From Sphingopyxis lindanitolerans (GTDB lineage Bacteria > Pseudomonadota > Alphaproteobacteria > Sphingomonadales > Sphingomonadaceae): DNA of 64,000 nucleotides. The stretch spans positions 1,553,251 through 1,617,250 of the forward strand of contig NZ_CM009578.1 of assembly GCF_002993885.1 (NCBI RefSeq). The letters run 5' to 3'. Each line of letters opens with the position of its first letter. Position 1 is the first letter of the stretch. Of this stretch, positions 1-12,808 are shown one piece after another. A program made the translations under genes and the position numbers. The notes under the pieces are model-generated. The model worked only from the letters and a program-made list of their open reading frames with translations, was not told the DNA's origin and searched no databases.

Positions 1-906
1 CAGCGCAACGCCGTCGCCATTCCCTTCGCCTCGGTCGAGGAGGTGCGCGCCGCCTATGCCTTCTCGAACCTCCAGGATTTCCTCGACATCTATTATCAGG
101 GGATGGGCGTCCTCCACACCGAGCAGGATTTCCACGACCTCACTGCCGCCTATCTCGCCCGCGCCCACGCCGACAATGTCCGCCACGTCGAAATCTTCTT
201 CGATCCGCAGGGTCACACGACGCGCGGGGTCGCCTTCGCCACGGTGATCGCCGGCATCACCCGCGCGCTCGACGAGGCGCGGAGGGAATATGGACTGACG
301 TCGAAGCTCATCCTCTGCTTCCTCCGCCACCTCAGCGAAGCCGACGCCGACGCGACCCTCGACGAAGCGCTGCCCTTTCTCGGCCGCATCGACGGCATCG
401 GGCTCGACTCCTCCGAAGTCGGCCATCCCCCCTCGAAATTCGCCCGCGTCTTCGCCCGCGCCCGCGCCCTCGGGCTCAAGCTCGTCGCCCACGCGGGCGA
501 GGAAGGCCCGCCCGCCTATGTCCGCGAGGCGCTCGACCTCTTGCACGTAGACCGCATCGACCACGGCAACCGCAGCCTCGAGGACCCCGCCCTCGTCGCG
601 CGCCTCGCCAGCGAGGGCATGACGCTCACCGTCTGCCCGCTCTCGAACCTCAAGCTCTGCGTGGTCGGCGACATGGCCGACCATCCGCTGAAGATCATGC
701 TCGACGCCGGGCTGGCGGCGACGGTGAACAGCGACGATCCCAGCTATTTCGGCGGCTATGTCGGCGCGAACTATCAGGCCGTCGCCGACGCGCTCGACCT
801 GTCGAAGGCCGAGCTTCTGGCCCTCGCGCGCAACAGCTTCACCGGCTCGTTCCTGAGCGACGCCGACAAGGCGAACCATCTCGTCGCGATCGACGCCTAC
901 GCCTGA
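1..906 (+). CDS. add: Adenosine deaminase family protein, probably adenine-deaminase type (5' partial)
   Basis: Zinc-dependent hydrolytic deaminase of purine salvage. The reading frame is open from base 1, so the N-terminus, including the first His-x-His metal ligands, lies outside the window; the first in-frame GTG at 43 is internal. Visible signatures are HAGEEGPP (near nt 490), DRIDHGNR, the CPLSNLKLC stretch and NSDDPSYFGGY, which carries the metal-binding and catalytic Asp pair. The HAGEEGP form is the one I associate with the adenine deaminase (Aah1-like) branch rather than classical adenosine deaminase, so the substrate may be adenine. This substrate call is an inference from motif memory. 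The gene ends 9 nt before the stop of the convergent RNase H-like gene. Confidence 0.88.
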   Translation, partial: QRNAVAIPFASVEEVRAAYAFSNLQDFLDIYYQGMGVLHTEQDFHDLTAAYLARAHADNVRHVEIFFDPQGHTTRGVAFATVIAGITRALDEARREYGLTSKLILCFLRHLSEADADATLDEALPFLGRIDGIGLDSSEVGHPPSKFARVFARARALGLKLVAHAGEEGPPAYVREALDLLHVDRIDHGNRSLEDPALVARLASEGMTLTVCPLSNLKLCVVGDMADHPLKIMLDAGLAATVNSDDPSYFGGYVGANYQAVADALDLSKAELLALARNSFTGSFLSDADKANHLVAIDAYA

Positions 907-915
907 CGCGCCCGT

Positions 916-1299
916 TCAGCGCGGATGCCGCTTCGCCAGCGCGATCCCCGCCAGATTTTGCGCCCGCCCGATATGACGAACCCGCGGCGGCGGACCATCG
1001 CCCGCGAGGTCGCGAAACACCGCCAGATGCTCCGCCGCAACCCCGCGCGCGCGCACCGTCCCCATCGCCTGCGCGATCACCGTCGCCGCGTCACCCAGCA
1101 ACACGAAATCCGAAAGCCCCCGCACCCGCGCCAGCCGCAGCGCCGCGATCAGCGCCAGCCATTCGGCATCGAGACTGCTTCCAACCCCGATGTCGCGGTC
1201 GATCGCCGCGACACCGCCGGTCACCACCGCGATTTCCATCGGCCCGGGATTCGGTCGGCATCCGCCATCGAAATAGATTTTGGTGCGGCGGCTCGTCAT
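916..1299 (-). CDS. RNase H-like (reverse-transcriptase-like) domain protein
   Basis: A 127-residue single-domain protein with an RNase H fold. YFDGGCRPNPGP at the N-terminus supplies the first acidic residue, DAEWLALIAAL the Glu, and LLGDAATVI the second Asp. The fourth acidic position, usually Asp in an N-x-x-A-D context near the C-terminus, reads NLAG here, so full catalytic competence is doubtful. It starts at an ATG and lies between the convergent deaminase and the tandem TonB receptor gene. It could act on RNA-DNA hybrids or be a divergent nucleic-acid-binding paralogue; the sequence does not decide between these. Confidence 0.7.
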   Translation of the reverse strand: MTSRRTKIYFDGGCRPNPGPMEIAVVTGGVAAIDRDIGVGSSLDAEWLALIAALRLARVRGLSDFVLLGDAATVIAQAMGTVRARGVAAEHLAVFRDLAGDGPPPRVRHIGRAQNLAGIALAKRHPR

Positions 1300-1318
1300 C
1301 GCGCCGTCCTAGCCGATT

Positions 1319-3418
1319 TCAAAACTTCCCGCGCACCGAAAGGGCAAAGATCGGACCGATCAGCCGGTCGCGCTCCTCGACAAAGGCGATGTCGCTCGCC
1401 CCGCGCAGCCCGTCATACACCGTCCGGTCGCGCTTCGAGCGGGCGTTGAGGATATTGTTGACCGACGCGCGGACGGTCAGCCCCATGACATTCTTGTGCT
1501 CGACGAACACCGATGCCCAGACCGGGCCTTCCCAGACCTTGTCGGTCTGGTTGCGGCGATAATTGGCCTGGTTGTGCGAATAGTCGGCATGCGCGCCCCA
1601 TGCCCAGTCGCTGTGCGCTATGTCGTGGCGCAGGTCGATGCTCATCGACGTGTCGGTAAAGCCGCTCCACTGCCTTTTCTCGCCGGTGAAGGGATCGCGC
1701 AGCGACGATGTCTGGAACAACAGGCTGGTGTCGATCTTGACGCCCTTCAGCCCGGCCGGGTCGAAGTTGATCGTCGACGTCCATTCGACCGCGCCGGCTT
1801 TCGCCTTGGCGATATTGCCGACCGCTTCGCCCTCGTCGCCGATCGGGATCACATCGACCCGGTCCTCGACATCGCGATAGACGAAATAGAGCTTGGTCGA
1901 CCCCCACGCCCCCAGCTTCTTGTTGATCTCAAGCTCATAGCTCCAGTCCTGCTGGGGCCGCAGGTCATTGTTGCTCTGATTCTCATTGCCGTCGTTGAGG
2001 AAGGCGCGCGCCAGAAAATCATAGAAGCTGAGCTGGAGCACCCGCCGCCGGATCTTGAGCGACGCGTCGAAATCGGCCGACGGCGCCCAGGCGAGCGTCA
2101 GCGATCCCTTCGGCCGGAAAAAACTGCGCGTCAGGCCGTTCGCCCCGGTCTGCGTGATCGTCGAATGCTCGGCCCCGGCGGTGAGCTGGAAGCTGAAACT
2201 GTTGGTGAGCTTGCGCCCAAAGCTCAGCAATCCTTCATAGCGGTCTTCGCTCACCCCGCCGGTGCCGCCGTCGAAGGGCTGGTCGATCCACGCGCCCGAC
2301 GGGTCGAGCGAAGCGATCGACGCGACATTGTCCAGCGTGTTGAACGCCGCCTCGCCCGACAATTGCCAGTCGCCGCCGAACATCTTCCACTGATATTCCC
2401 CGCGCGCGATCGTCTCGCCCAGGTCGCCGGTCTGCGCAAAGCGGTCGCCGGTCGCGGGCGCGCCGTCGTCGGGCGTCGTGACGATTTCCTGCAAATAGGG
2501 TTCGTGGCTGAACCGGCGCAGCCCGATGGCCTTCAGCTTGCCGGGGCCGAGGGCGAACTGATAGTCGCCGCTCACCTCGTAATTCCAGCTATCGGCCTTT
2601 TCATATACGGTGCGAAGGCGATCGGAAAGGCCGGGGCCGGTGCGCAGACCATCCTCATAATAGCGATCGATTTTGCGCTGAATATGGCCGCCCAGATTGG
2701 CGACCGTATCGCCCGGTGGATCCCAGCTGATGCGCCCCGACAGCTTGGGCGTGTCATAATGGGTGTTCCAGATATCCTTGCGCCGCTCGATGATGTCGCC
2801 CGCGCCGTCATAGATCAGCGTCGGGCCGCCCGCGCCGCTGCGCGCCGAATCATTATTGTTGAGCCCCGCCTCATATTCGACCTCGCCCGTCCGCCCGCGC
2901 ACCGACACATCGCCGCGCGTGAACAGCGGGTCGGTGTAATGCGCACGGAATTCGGGCTTCCACGAAAATTGCCCCGAAAAACTGTCGGCGCGATAGACGA
3001 TGTTCGCAACCTGCCCCGACAATCCGGGGATATCGAGCGACGCGCCATCGACGATCTCGATCCGCTCGACATTGCCCGCGGGAATGCGCGAAAGCTGGGT
3101 GTACATGTCGTCGGCCTTGTTCGACGGCCGCTCGCCGTTGAACAGGACATTGCCCGTCGCCTGCCCCAGTCCGCGCAGATTCTCGCTGTCGCGGATCGAA
3201 AAGCCGGGAACCTGCGCCAGCATGTCATTGGCGTTCTTGGGTGCGTAGCGCGCGAAATCGGCGGGGGTGAAGACCTGCCGCGCCGCGCTGTTCGCGCTCG
3301 CGGCGCTTTCCGTCGGCGCGGGCGGCGGCGTGTCGCCGGTGGGCGCCGCCGCCTGCGCGAGGGCGGGCAGGGCAGAGAGCGCGGCGGCGATCGCCGCAAG
3401 GCTGGCGGCAAATTTCAC
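1319..3418 (-). CDS. TonB-dependent outer-membrane receptor
   Basis: A 699-residue outer-membrane transporter. The start is a GTG that overlaps the upstream stop as GTGA; it gives a clean signal peptide (Lys-Phe, then an Ala/Leu-rich core ending ALAQA). A plug domain follows (about residues 55-160) with LAQVPGF, NVLFNGERP and VERIEIVDG, then a long region rich in alternating aromatic residues typical of a beta-barrel, ending in Lys-Phe (VRGKF). It would import a ligand across the outer membrane using TonB energy; the ligand is unknown. It is the last gene of an operon with blaI, the M56 peptidase and a secreted repeat protein, so its expression is probably controlled by BlaI. Confidence 0.85.
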   Translation of the reverse strand: MKFAASLAAIAAALSALPALAQAAAPTGDTPPPAPTESAASANSAARQVFTPADFARYAPKNANDMLAQVPGFSIRDSENLRGLGQATGNVLFNGERPSNKADDMYTQLSRIPAGNVERIEIVDGASLDIPGLSGQVANIVYRADSFSGQFSWKPEFRAHYTDPLFTRGDVSVRGRTGEVEYEAGLNNNDSARSGAGGPTLIYDGAGDIIERRKDIWNTHYDTPKLSGRISWDPPGDTVANLGGHIQRKIDRYYEDGLRTGPGLSDRLRTVYEKADSWNYEVSGDYQFALGPGKLKAIGLRRFSHEPYLQEIVTTPDDGAPATGDRFAQTGDLGETIARGEYQWKMFGGDWQLSGEAAFNTLDNVASIASLDPSGAWIDQPFDGGTGGVSEDRYEGLLSFGRKLTNSFSFQLTAGAEHSTITQTGANGLTRSFFRPKGSLTLAWAPSADFDASLKIRRRVLQLSFYDFLARAFLNDGNENQSNNDLRPQQDWSYELEINKKLGAWGSTKLYFVYRDVEDRVDVIPIGDEGEAVGNIAKAKAGAVEWTSTINFDPAGLKGVKIDTSLLFQTSSLRDPFTGEKRQWSGFTDTSMSIDLRHDIAHSDWAWGAHADYSHNQANYRRNQTDKVWEGPVWASVFVEHKNVMGLTVRASVNNILNARSKRDRTVYDGLRGASDIAFVEERDRLIGPIFALSVRGKF

Positions 3419-4148
3419 TGGCCGCTCCCCCGCGCGCGGTTCATCGCCCGCGCATAGTCGGGCGACACGTCCATCGCCTTCATCGCGACGACATCCCTGG
3501 CGGCCAGGTTGCGATAGCCCGCCGCGGCGAGCCCGCGCACATAGGGTCCATCGACATCGAGCGCCTTGCACGCGATCGCATCGTCGATATCGGTCAGGAC
3601 CATCGCGTCGGACTTGAGATCGTGGACATAGGCGGGCGTGACATCCAGCGCGGCGGCGGCGATCAGGTCGCCGTTATCCTTGGGCTTCACGCCTTCGCGG
3701 GTCAGCCCGTCGGCCAGGTCGACCGTCGCATCGACGAGCAGCATCGCGATCAGGTCGGCGCGATGATCCGGCGCCAGCCCCCGCTCGGCGAGCGCGGCCT
3801 CGAACCGTGGATCGGCGGAAAAGCGGCAGCGCCCCTCGCCCGCGAAGGCCCCCGTCAGGCGGCCCGAACAGGCGAGCGTCCCGGCCGCGTGCAGCACGGT
3901 GAAGGATACCGGCCCCGCACCGCCTTGCAGCGCATCGCGCGCCGCACCGAATTCGGCGCGCCCGTTCAGCGACACGTCGCTGCTCGACGAGCGATGGCGG
4001 ATGCGCGCAGATGCGGCGCGCCATCGGCCGGCGGCGTCACCGCCCACGCGATATCGCTGACGACCATCGCGTCGGCGGCAGGGCTCGGCGCGGCAGAAGC
4101 TGTCATCGACAACAGCGCGGCTCCGGCGGCAAGAATCAGGATCTTCAT
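3415..4148 (-). pseudogene. Exported helical-repeat protein, apparently frameshifted
   Basis: An ATG at 4148 opens a clear signal peptide (MKILILAAGAALLSMTASA) and a short mature part, but that frame stops at 3966. The rest of the protein continues in the neighbouring frame, from about 4010 down to the stop at 3415. One extra base near 4000, in a CGCGC run, would join the two parts. The C-terminal half has repeats of about 25-30 residues with the pattern Asp-Ala-...-Val-x-Pro-x-Tyr-Val-x-x-Leu, like those at the C-terminus of the adjacent M56 peptidase. The alternative start at 4185 in the second frame would give a protein without a signal peptide. The lesion could be real or a sequencing indel. 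The stop overlaps the TonB receptor GTG. Confidence 0.6.
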
Positions 4149-4259
4149 GGCAGGCTCCTCCCTCCGCGCGCCAGGCGAGCGTCATCGCTCGCCGCCGCAG
4201 CGGCGTTTCAAAAGCGGGGTTCGATCAACGGAAGCTGTGGTTGGACGAACGTCCGGGCG

Positions 4260-5924
4260 TCAGTTCTCGGGCGCCGCCGGGGGCGCGGGCGGCTCGGGGA
4301 AGGCGATGCGAGCGACGCGGCCATCGGCGCTGCGCGCTTCCAGCACGCCGCGACCGATCTCGACCGTCGCCCGGTCCTCGCGGCGGGTCGTCGCCTTCGC
4401 CGTCGCCCGCCCCGTCATTCCGGTCGCGCGCAGTTCGATCGCGTCGTCGGGGGTCTTCAGCGCATAGCCGGCGCCGCGCATCCTGCGGATATAATCGCCG
4501 GTAACCCCCACCGCCCGCATTCCGACCAGATCGTCGATCGACAAGCCCGGGAATTGCGCCTTCATCTCGCGCGCATAGCCGGGGTCGATATGCAGCGCCG
4601 AGGCGCCGATCAGATCGTCCATGTCGGCGCCCGGAAAGACGCCGCGCATCGCGCGGACATAGGCGGGGTCGACCCCCGTCGCCTTCGCCGCGATGATGTC
4701 GTCGGGGTCCATCGAGCCGCCATGTTCGCGCATCTCGGCAACATATTCGGGGGTCACGCCGACCGCGCGCATGCTGACGAGCTGGTCGGCGGTCAGCGGC
4801 TTCCGGGTCGCGGCGGCAGGTGCCGTTTCGCCGCCCTGGTTTCCACCCACGGCCGCGGTGGACTGGATCGCGGCCGGGGCGGAGGCAAGAGAGGGAACCC
4901 GGACGTCCTTCGCCGTCCGGCCGGAATGATCCGCGGTCGCCGAAAAGGCGGCGAGCGGCGCGGTAACCCCGGCGAGCAGCACCAGGCTCATCAGCATCCA
5001 GCTTGCGCTCGCGGGGCCGCGCTTCAGGCTGCCGTCGAGCACGCGGGTGATCCGGCGCTTGAGGCTGCCCTTGCCCGGCGCCACGCCATGCGCGGCGAGC
5101 AGCGCCCCCTGATTGTCGTGCCGCGCGGCGCCGACCAGCAGCGTGGCGTAATCGGGGCCGTCGATGTCGGCCATCAGCACCGCATCGTCGGCGGCTTCCT
5201 CGCGCAATTGATGGCTTTCGCGCGCGAGCATCCACACCAGCGGGTTGAACCAGAAGACCGCGCAGGCGACCCGCGCGCCGAGCAGCTTCGCCCAGTCGAG
5301 CCGCGCGACATGCGCCAGTTCGTGCGCGATGATCGCCTCGGCTTCATCGACCGCATCGACCGTGACCGGGCTCAGCACGATCGTCGGGCGCAGCACGCCC
5401 CAACTGATCGGCGACCGCAATTCCTTGCTGACGAGCAGCGCGGTGCCGTGCTTGAAGCCCATGCGCCGCTGCGCCTCGGCGAGCGCCGACAGCCACGACC
5501 CCTGGGTCAGCACCTCGGCCCGGCCGCGCATCGCGAACAGCCGCACCACCGCGAGCAGCATCATTCCAGACAGCAGTGCCAATGGGATCGCATAGAGAAA
5601 GGGCGCAAGATCGCCGACCCCCGGCAGCGTGAAGCGCGCCGTTTCGGCCGCAACCGAAACGGCCGGGGCTGCGGCGCCGGCGACGGGCGCGGCGGCAAGC
5701 GGTGCCGACGCGGCCGCGGCAGTCCAGCTTTCGGGGAGCGGCGCCCAGGCCGGCAGCAGGAGCATCGCGGCGGGAAGCGCGAGCAGCGCGACCAGTCCCG
5801 CATGCGCGATCATCGAGCGCTCGCCCGCCGAACGACGGCGGGCGAGCCGCAACAGGATCAGGATCAGGCCCGCGACCGCGGCCGATTTCCAGGCAAGGCC
5901 CAGCAACATGGGGGTGGTGATCAT
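4260..5924 (-). CDS. BlaR1-like M56 family membrane metallopeptidase with C-terminal repeats
   Basis: A membrane-embedded zinc protease of the BlaR1/MecR1 (M56) type. It has N-terminal transmembrane helices (about residues 7-27, 39-60 and 108-132), the zinc motif HELAH (about 202-206) followed by a helix with FWFNPLVWML, and a later membrane segment (about 315-335). The exported C-terminal part (about 378-507) carries four to five repeats of roughly 27 residues such as DDLVGMRAVGVTPEYV, in place of a beta-lactam sensor domain. In BlaR1 systems the protease removes the BlaI repressor after a signal; the repeat domain suggests a different ligand here. The ATG at 5924 was chosen; a GTG at 5927 is also possible. 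Both overlap the blaI stop. Confidence 0.85.
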   Translation of the reverse strand: MITTPMLLGLAWKSAAVAGLILILLRLARRRSAGERSMIAHAGLVALLALPAAMLLLPAWAPLPESWTAAAASAPLAAAPVAGAAAPAVSVAAETARFTLPGVGDLAPFLYAIPLALLSGMMLLAVVRLFAMRGRAEVLTQGSWLSALAEAQRRMGFKHGTALLVSKELRSPISWGVLRPTIVLSPVTVDAVDEAEAIIAHELAHVARLDWAKLLGARVACAVFWFNPLVWMLARESHQLREEAADDAVLMADIDGPDYATLLVGAARHDNQGALLAAHGVAPGKGSLKRRITRVLDGSLKRGPASASWMLMSLVLLAGVTAPLAAFSATADHSGRTAKDVRVPSLASAPAAIQSTAAVGGNQGGETAPAAATRKPLTADQLVSMRAVGVTPEYVAEMREHGGSMDPDDIIAAKATGVDPAYVRAMRGVFPGADMDDLIGASALHIDPGYAREMKAQFPGLSIDDLVGMRAVGVTGDYIRRMRGAGYALKTPDDAIELRATGMTGRATAKATTRREDRATVEIGRGVLEARSADGRVARIAFPEPPAPPAAPEN

Positions 5925-6301
5925 CACTGGTCTCTCCCTTCGCGCGCTTTCGCGATCATCTTTTCAAGCTCATCGAGTTCCGAATGGCTCATTCCGTCCT
6001 GCATGCCGAGCAGCGCCGCGGCGGCGCTCGGCGCCGATCCGTTGAAAAAGACGCGCACGACCTGGCTCAGCGCCGACTTGCGCGCGGTCTTGTCCGACAC
6101 GCTCGGCGCATAGACGAAACCGCGCTCGGACGCCTCGCGCGCCACAAAGCCCTTCGCCTCGAGCCGCTTCAGCATCGCGCGGATCGCCGATCCCGACAGA
6201 TGATCGGGCAGTGATTCGCCGATCTCGGTCACCGTCGCGGCGCCGCGTTCATACAGAATATCGACAATCTCGCGTTCTCGCGGGGGCAGGCTCGACAGCA
6301 T
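5924..6301 (-). CDS. BlaI/MecI/CopY family transcriptional repressor
   Basis: A 125-residue winged-helix repressor with the family N-terminus (PPREREIVDILYERG), a recognition helix region (SGSAIRAMLKRLEAKGFV), a beta wing (SERGFVYAP) and a C-terminal dimerisation helix ending in Glu/Lys-rich sequence. It starts at an ATG and its stop overlaps the start of the M56 peptidase gene. Two dyad sequences directly upstream of the start match the TACA/TGTA type bound by this family, so autoregulation of the whole operon is likely. The partner protease would inactivate it. Confidence 0.92.
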   Translation of the reverse strand: MLSSLPPREREIVDILYERGAATVTEIGESLPDHLSGSAIRAMLKRLEAKGFVAREASERGFVYAPSVSDKTARKSALSQVVRVFFNGSAPSAAAALLGMQDGMSHSELDELEKMIAKAREGRDQ

Positions 6302-6319
6302 TTTCGAATCACCTCATGC

Positions 6320-6349
6320 GCTACATTTGTAGCGTGCTACATTTGTAGC
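6320..6349. promoter_or_regulatory. Tandem BlaI-type operator (two identical 14-bp dyads)
   Basis: GCTACATTTGTAGC occurs at 6320-6333 and again at 6336-6349, a 16-bp period that puts both copies on nearly the same DNA face after one and a half turns. Each copy is a perfect inverted repeat (GCTACA, TT, TGTAGC) and contains the TACA-TGTA core typical of BlaI/MecI sites. They lie 19-48 bp upstream of the blaI start, where they would block its promoter. Confidence 0.85.
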
Positions 6350-6503
6350 GCATACTTGGCAAGGCCTTTATTCGCGATGGCGGAGGCGGGGGCGACGAAG
6401 CCGGAACGGCGGCGAAATCATCTTGCTATCGGTCCCTTCCCGTGAATAAAGTCGGCGCCGGAGGGGGACGCCGCCCCGGCAGTTATCAGGCAGGATACTG
6501 AAA

Positions 6504-8091
6504 ATGCGCCCTTCGTCCTGGGCAGATCGGCTTGTGGCGCTGCTTGCCCGCTTTGTCGGTCTCGTCATCCTGCTCGCGACGGCCGCCGCTGCCGTCGCCA
6601 GCTTTCTTTACAATCAGGCCGACGAAGCCGATCAGGCGGCGAATGTGGCGACGCAGGTCAACATGCGGCTGCGCGATCATGTCGCGGTGCTCGAAGGCGT
6701 GCGGGCGCTCTATCAGTCGGACAGCGCGGCGAGCGGCCCCGGAATTCGCGCCTATCTGCGGGCGCTCCGGCCGCAGGTCCGGACGCCGGGGATGGAGGGG
6801 GTCGGCATCGCCGCCGCGATGCGGCAGGGCACCCCGGCGGCGATCGAGGCGCGATTGCTCGAAAATTACGGCGAGCCGATCAAGGTCTGGCCGGTGACCG
6901 ACCAGCCGGTCGGCTTTCCCGTCATTCTCGTCGAACCCTATACGCCGCGCCGCTATGTCGCACTGGGTTTCGACATGTATAGCGAGCCCGTGCGCCGCGC
7001 GGCGATGCGGCGCGCGTGGCAGACCGGCCGCCCCGCCGCGAGCGGCGTCGTCGAACTCACGCAGGAACGCGCCGCAAAGGTCAAGCAGCCAGGCTTCCTC
7101 ATCTATCTGCCGGTCTATGCCAACGGCGGGGCGGAGGCGGCCGAGGCCGCGACCGTCGGCGGAACCCGCCCGGTCGAAGCCTTCGTCTATGCGCCCTTCC
7201 GCATCCACGACATGGTGCGCGCGGTGTTCGGATCGCAGCTCAAGACGATCAAGGGCATCGAAATCTATGCGGGCGACGGCCCCTCCGCCCCCCGGGTCTT
7301 TCATCAGGGGACGATGGGCTGGGATGCGCATGAGGAGAAACTGCATATCGCCGACCGCGAATGGACGATGCGAATCTCCTATGGCCGCCTCCTCGAACGG
7401 CTGGGCCGGCCGCTCGGCATCTTCCTGTTCGGCCTCGCGCTGGCGATCCTCGCGACGCAGCTGCACCGCGTTCAGCAGCGCCGCGTCGGGGCCGCGCAGG
7501 CGCTCGCCGCCGAACAGGCGCGCCATGCCGAGGACCGCGAATTGATGATGGGCGAAATGGCGCACCGGATGAAGAACGCCTTTGCCCGCATCGGCGCGCT
7601 CGCCCGCATCACGCTGCGCGATTCGGCCAACCTCGACGAGTTCGAGACGAAATTCGACGGTCGGCTCCGCGCGCTGTCCGACGCCAAGCAGATGCTGGTG
7701 ACCGGCTTGGTCGACCGCGTCGAGCTCGACCGGATCATTGCCCGCGAACTCGACCTCACCGGGCATGTCATCCGCGATATCGAGGGTCCGGACGTCCGGC
7801 TCGGTGAAGACGGCGCGCAGGCGATGGCGCTCGCGATCCACGAGCTGGTGACCAACAGCACCAAATATGGCGCGCTGTCGGGCACCGGCCATTTGTCGGT
7901 CGGCTGGCGGCGCGACGCGGGGGATGTCGAGCTTCGCTGGGCCGAAAGCGGCCTCGCCGCCACCCCCGACATCGCGACCGAAAGCTTCGGCACCCAGTTC
8001 ATCCGCACCCTGATCGAACGCCAGCTCAAGGGCAGCTGGCAGCGCTCCGCCGCGCAAAACACCCTCAGCATCCTCATTCGCTGGCCGGACC

Positions 8092-8108
<17 letters not shown>
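6504..8108 (+). CDS. CHASE-domain sensor histidine kinase of the HWE/HisKA_2 type
   Basis: A 534-residue inner-membrane sensor. The first transmembrane helix is about residues 14-36, a periplasmic CHASE-like domain spans about 40-295 (with YQSD, GVGIAA and a VALGFDMYSEPVRR stretch), and a second helix spans about 303-320. The cytoplasmic kinase core has a phospho-acceptor His at about 354 in HRMKN, an N-box AIHELVTNSTKYGAL, and a late GTQFI box. The short core without a classical G1/F pattern fits HWE-type kinases. No response regulator gene is adjacent. The 3' end overlaps the oxoprolinase start by 17 nt, which hints at co-transcription. The signal is unknown; CHASE domains often bind small ligands such as cytokinins, peptides or lipids. 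Confidence 0.85.
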
Positions 8109-11862
<3,754 letters not shown>

Positions 11863-11865
11863 AAA

Positions 11866-12104
11866 GGGTTCACGCGGAGACGCGGAGACGCGGAGAATAT
11901 GATTCGCGCAGAGACGCAGAGAGATATTCAAATATCCTGTGTGTTCCCGCGAAGGCGGGAACACATCTCCCGCCGGTTCCACATCGCGCTCACCGGAGAT
12001 GGATCCCCGCCTTCGCGGGGACACATGGCCTTTACTCTCTGCGTCCTCTGCGCGCTCTGCGCGAATTTCTCTTTCTCCGCGTCTCCGCGTCTCCGCGTGA
12101 ACCC
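11866..12104. repeat. Composite nested inverted repeat, intergenic
   Basis: A perfect 32-bp inverted repeat (11866-11897 and 12073-12104) built from GCGGAGA/TCTCCGC units encloses a second pair of GCGCAGAGACGCAGAGA-type arms, which in turn enclose a hairpin pair with CCCGCGAAGGCGGG and CCCGCCTTCGCGGG. The layers are nested like shells. It fills the 274-bp gap between the oxoprolinase and DUF969 genes. Related units occur at 18145-18174, 25981-26070 and 31691-31904. Confidence 0.85.
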
Positions 12105-12136
12105 ATTTCCTCGCTCACCACACAGGTGCGCTCCTG

Positions 12137-12808
12137 ATGCTCGTCCTGATCGGCATCGTCATCATCATCGCGGGCTTCCTGCTCCGCTTCAATCCGCTGC
12201 TCGTCATCATGGCCTCGGCGCTCGCGACCGGACTTGCGGCGGGGCTCGACGTGACCGCGATCATCGCGGCGTTCGGCAAGGCGTTCAACGACACGCGCTA
12301 TGTGTCGATCGTCTGGATCGTGCTTCCCGTCATCGGCCTGCTCGAAGCCTATGGGCTTCAACAGCATGCGCGCAGCCTGATCGATCGCATGAAGGGCGCG
12401 ACGCTCGGGCGCCTCCTCACCTCCTACCTCATCCTGCGCCAGGCGATGGCGGCGGTCGGCCTCACCTCGGTCGCGGGGCATCCGCAGACGGTGCGCCCGC
12501 TCGTCGCGCCGATGGCCGAAGCCGCCGCCGAGGCCGCGAACCCCGCGCTCACCGACGACCAGCGCGAGGAGGTCAAGGCTTTCGCCGCCGCGACCGACAA
12601 TGTCGGGCTGTTCTTCGGCGAGGATATCTTCCTCGCGATCGGTTCGATCCTGCTGATGAAGGGGCTGCTCGAAACCTATGGCTATGTGATCGAGCCGCTG
12701 CACCTCTCGCTCTGGGCGATCCCGACCGCGATCGCCGCGTTCCTGATCCACGCCTTCCGCCTCCGCCGCCTCGAACGGCGGATGAAAAGCCGGGGAGCGG
12801 GCGCATGA
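12137..12808 (+). CDS. DUF969 family membrane protein
   Basis: A 223-residue integral membrane protein with the DUF969 pattern: a first helix MLVLIGIVIIIAGFLLR, then FNPLLVIMASALATGLAAG, a conserved FNDTRYVSIVWIVLPVIGLLE segment and a GHPQTVRPLVAPMAEAA loop. It is always paired with DUF979 in genomes I know, and the ATG of the DUF979 gene overlaps its stop here (ATGA). DUF969/DUF979 pairs are linked with 5-oxoproline and pyroglutamyl-peptide genes, so an uptake role for 5-oxoproline or a related lactam is inferred from its position next to the oxoprolinase. It does not resemble a known channel closely enough to assign a mechanism. Confidence 0.82.
   Translation: MLVLIGIVIIIAGFLLRFNPLLVIMASALATGLAAGLDVTAIIAAFGKAFNDTRYVSIVWIVLPVIGLLEAYGLQQHARSLIDRMKGATLGRLLTSYLILRQAMAAVGLTSVAGHPQTVRPLVAPMAEAAAEAANPALTDDQREEVKAFAAATDNVGLFFGEDIFLAIGSILLMKGLLETYGYVIEPLHLSLWAIPTAIAAFLIHAFRLRRLERRMKSRGAGA

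Noticed and set aside
1496..3457. Long plus-strand frame opposite the TonB receptor
   Set aside because: Arg/Asp-rich low-complexity translation without motifs; the minus-strand receptor is clear.
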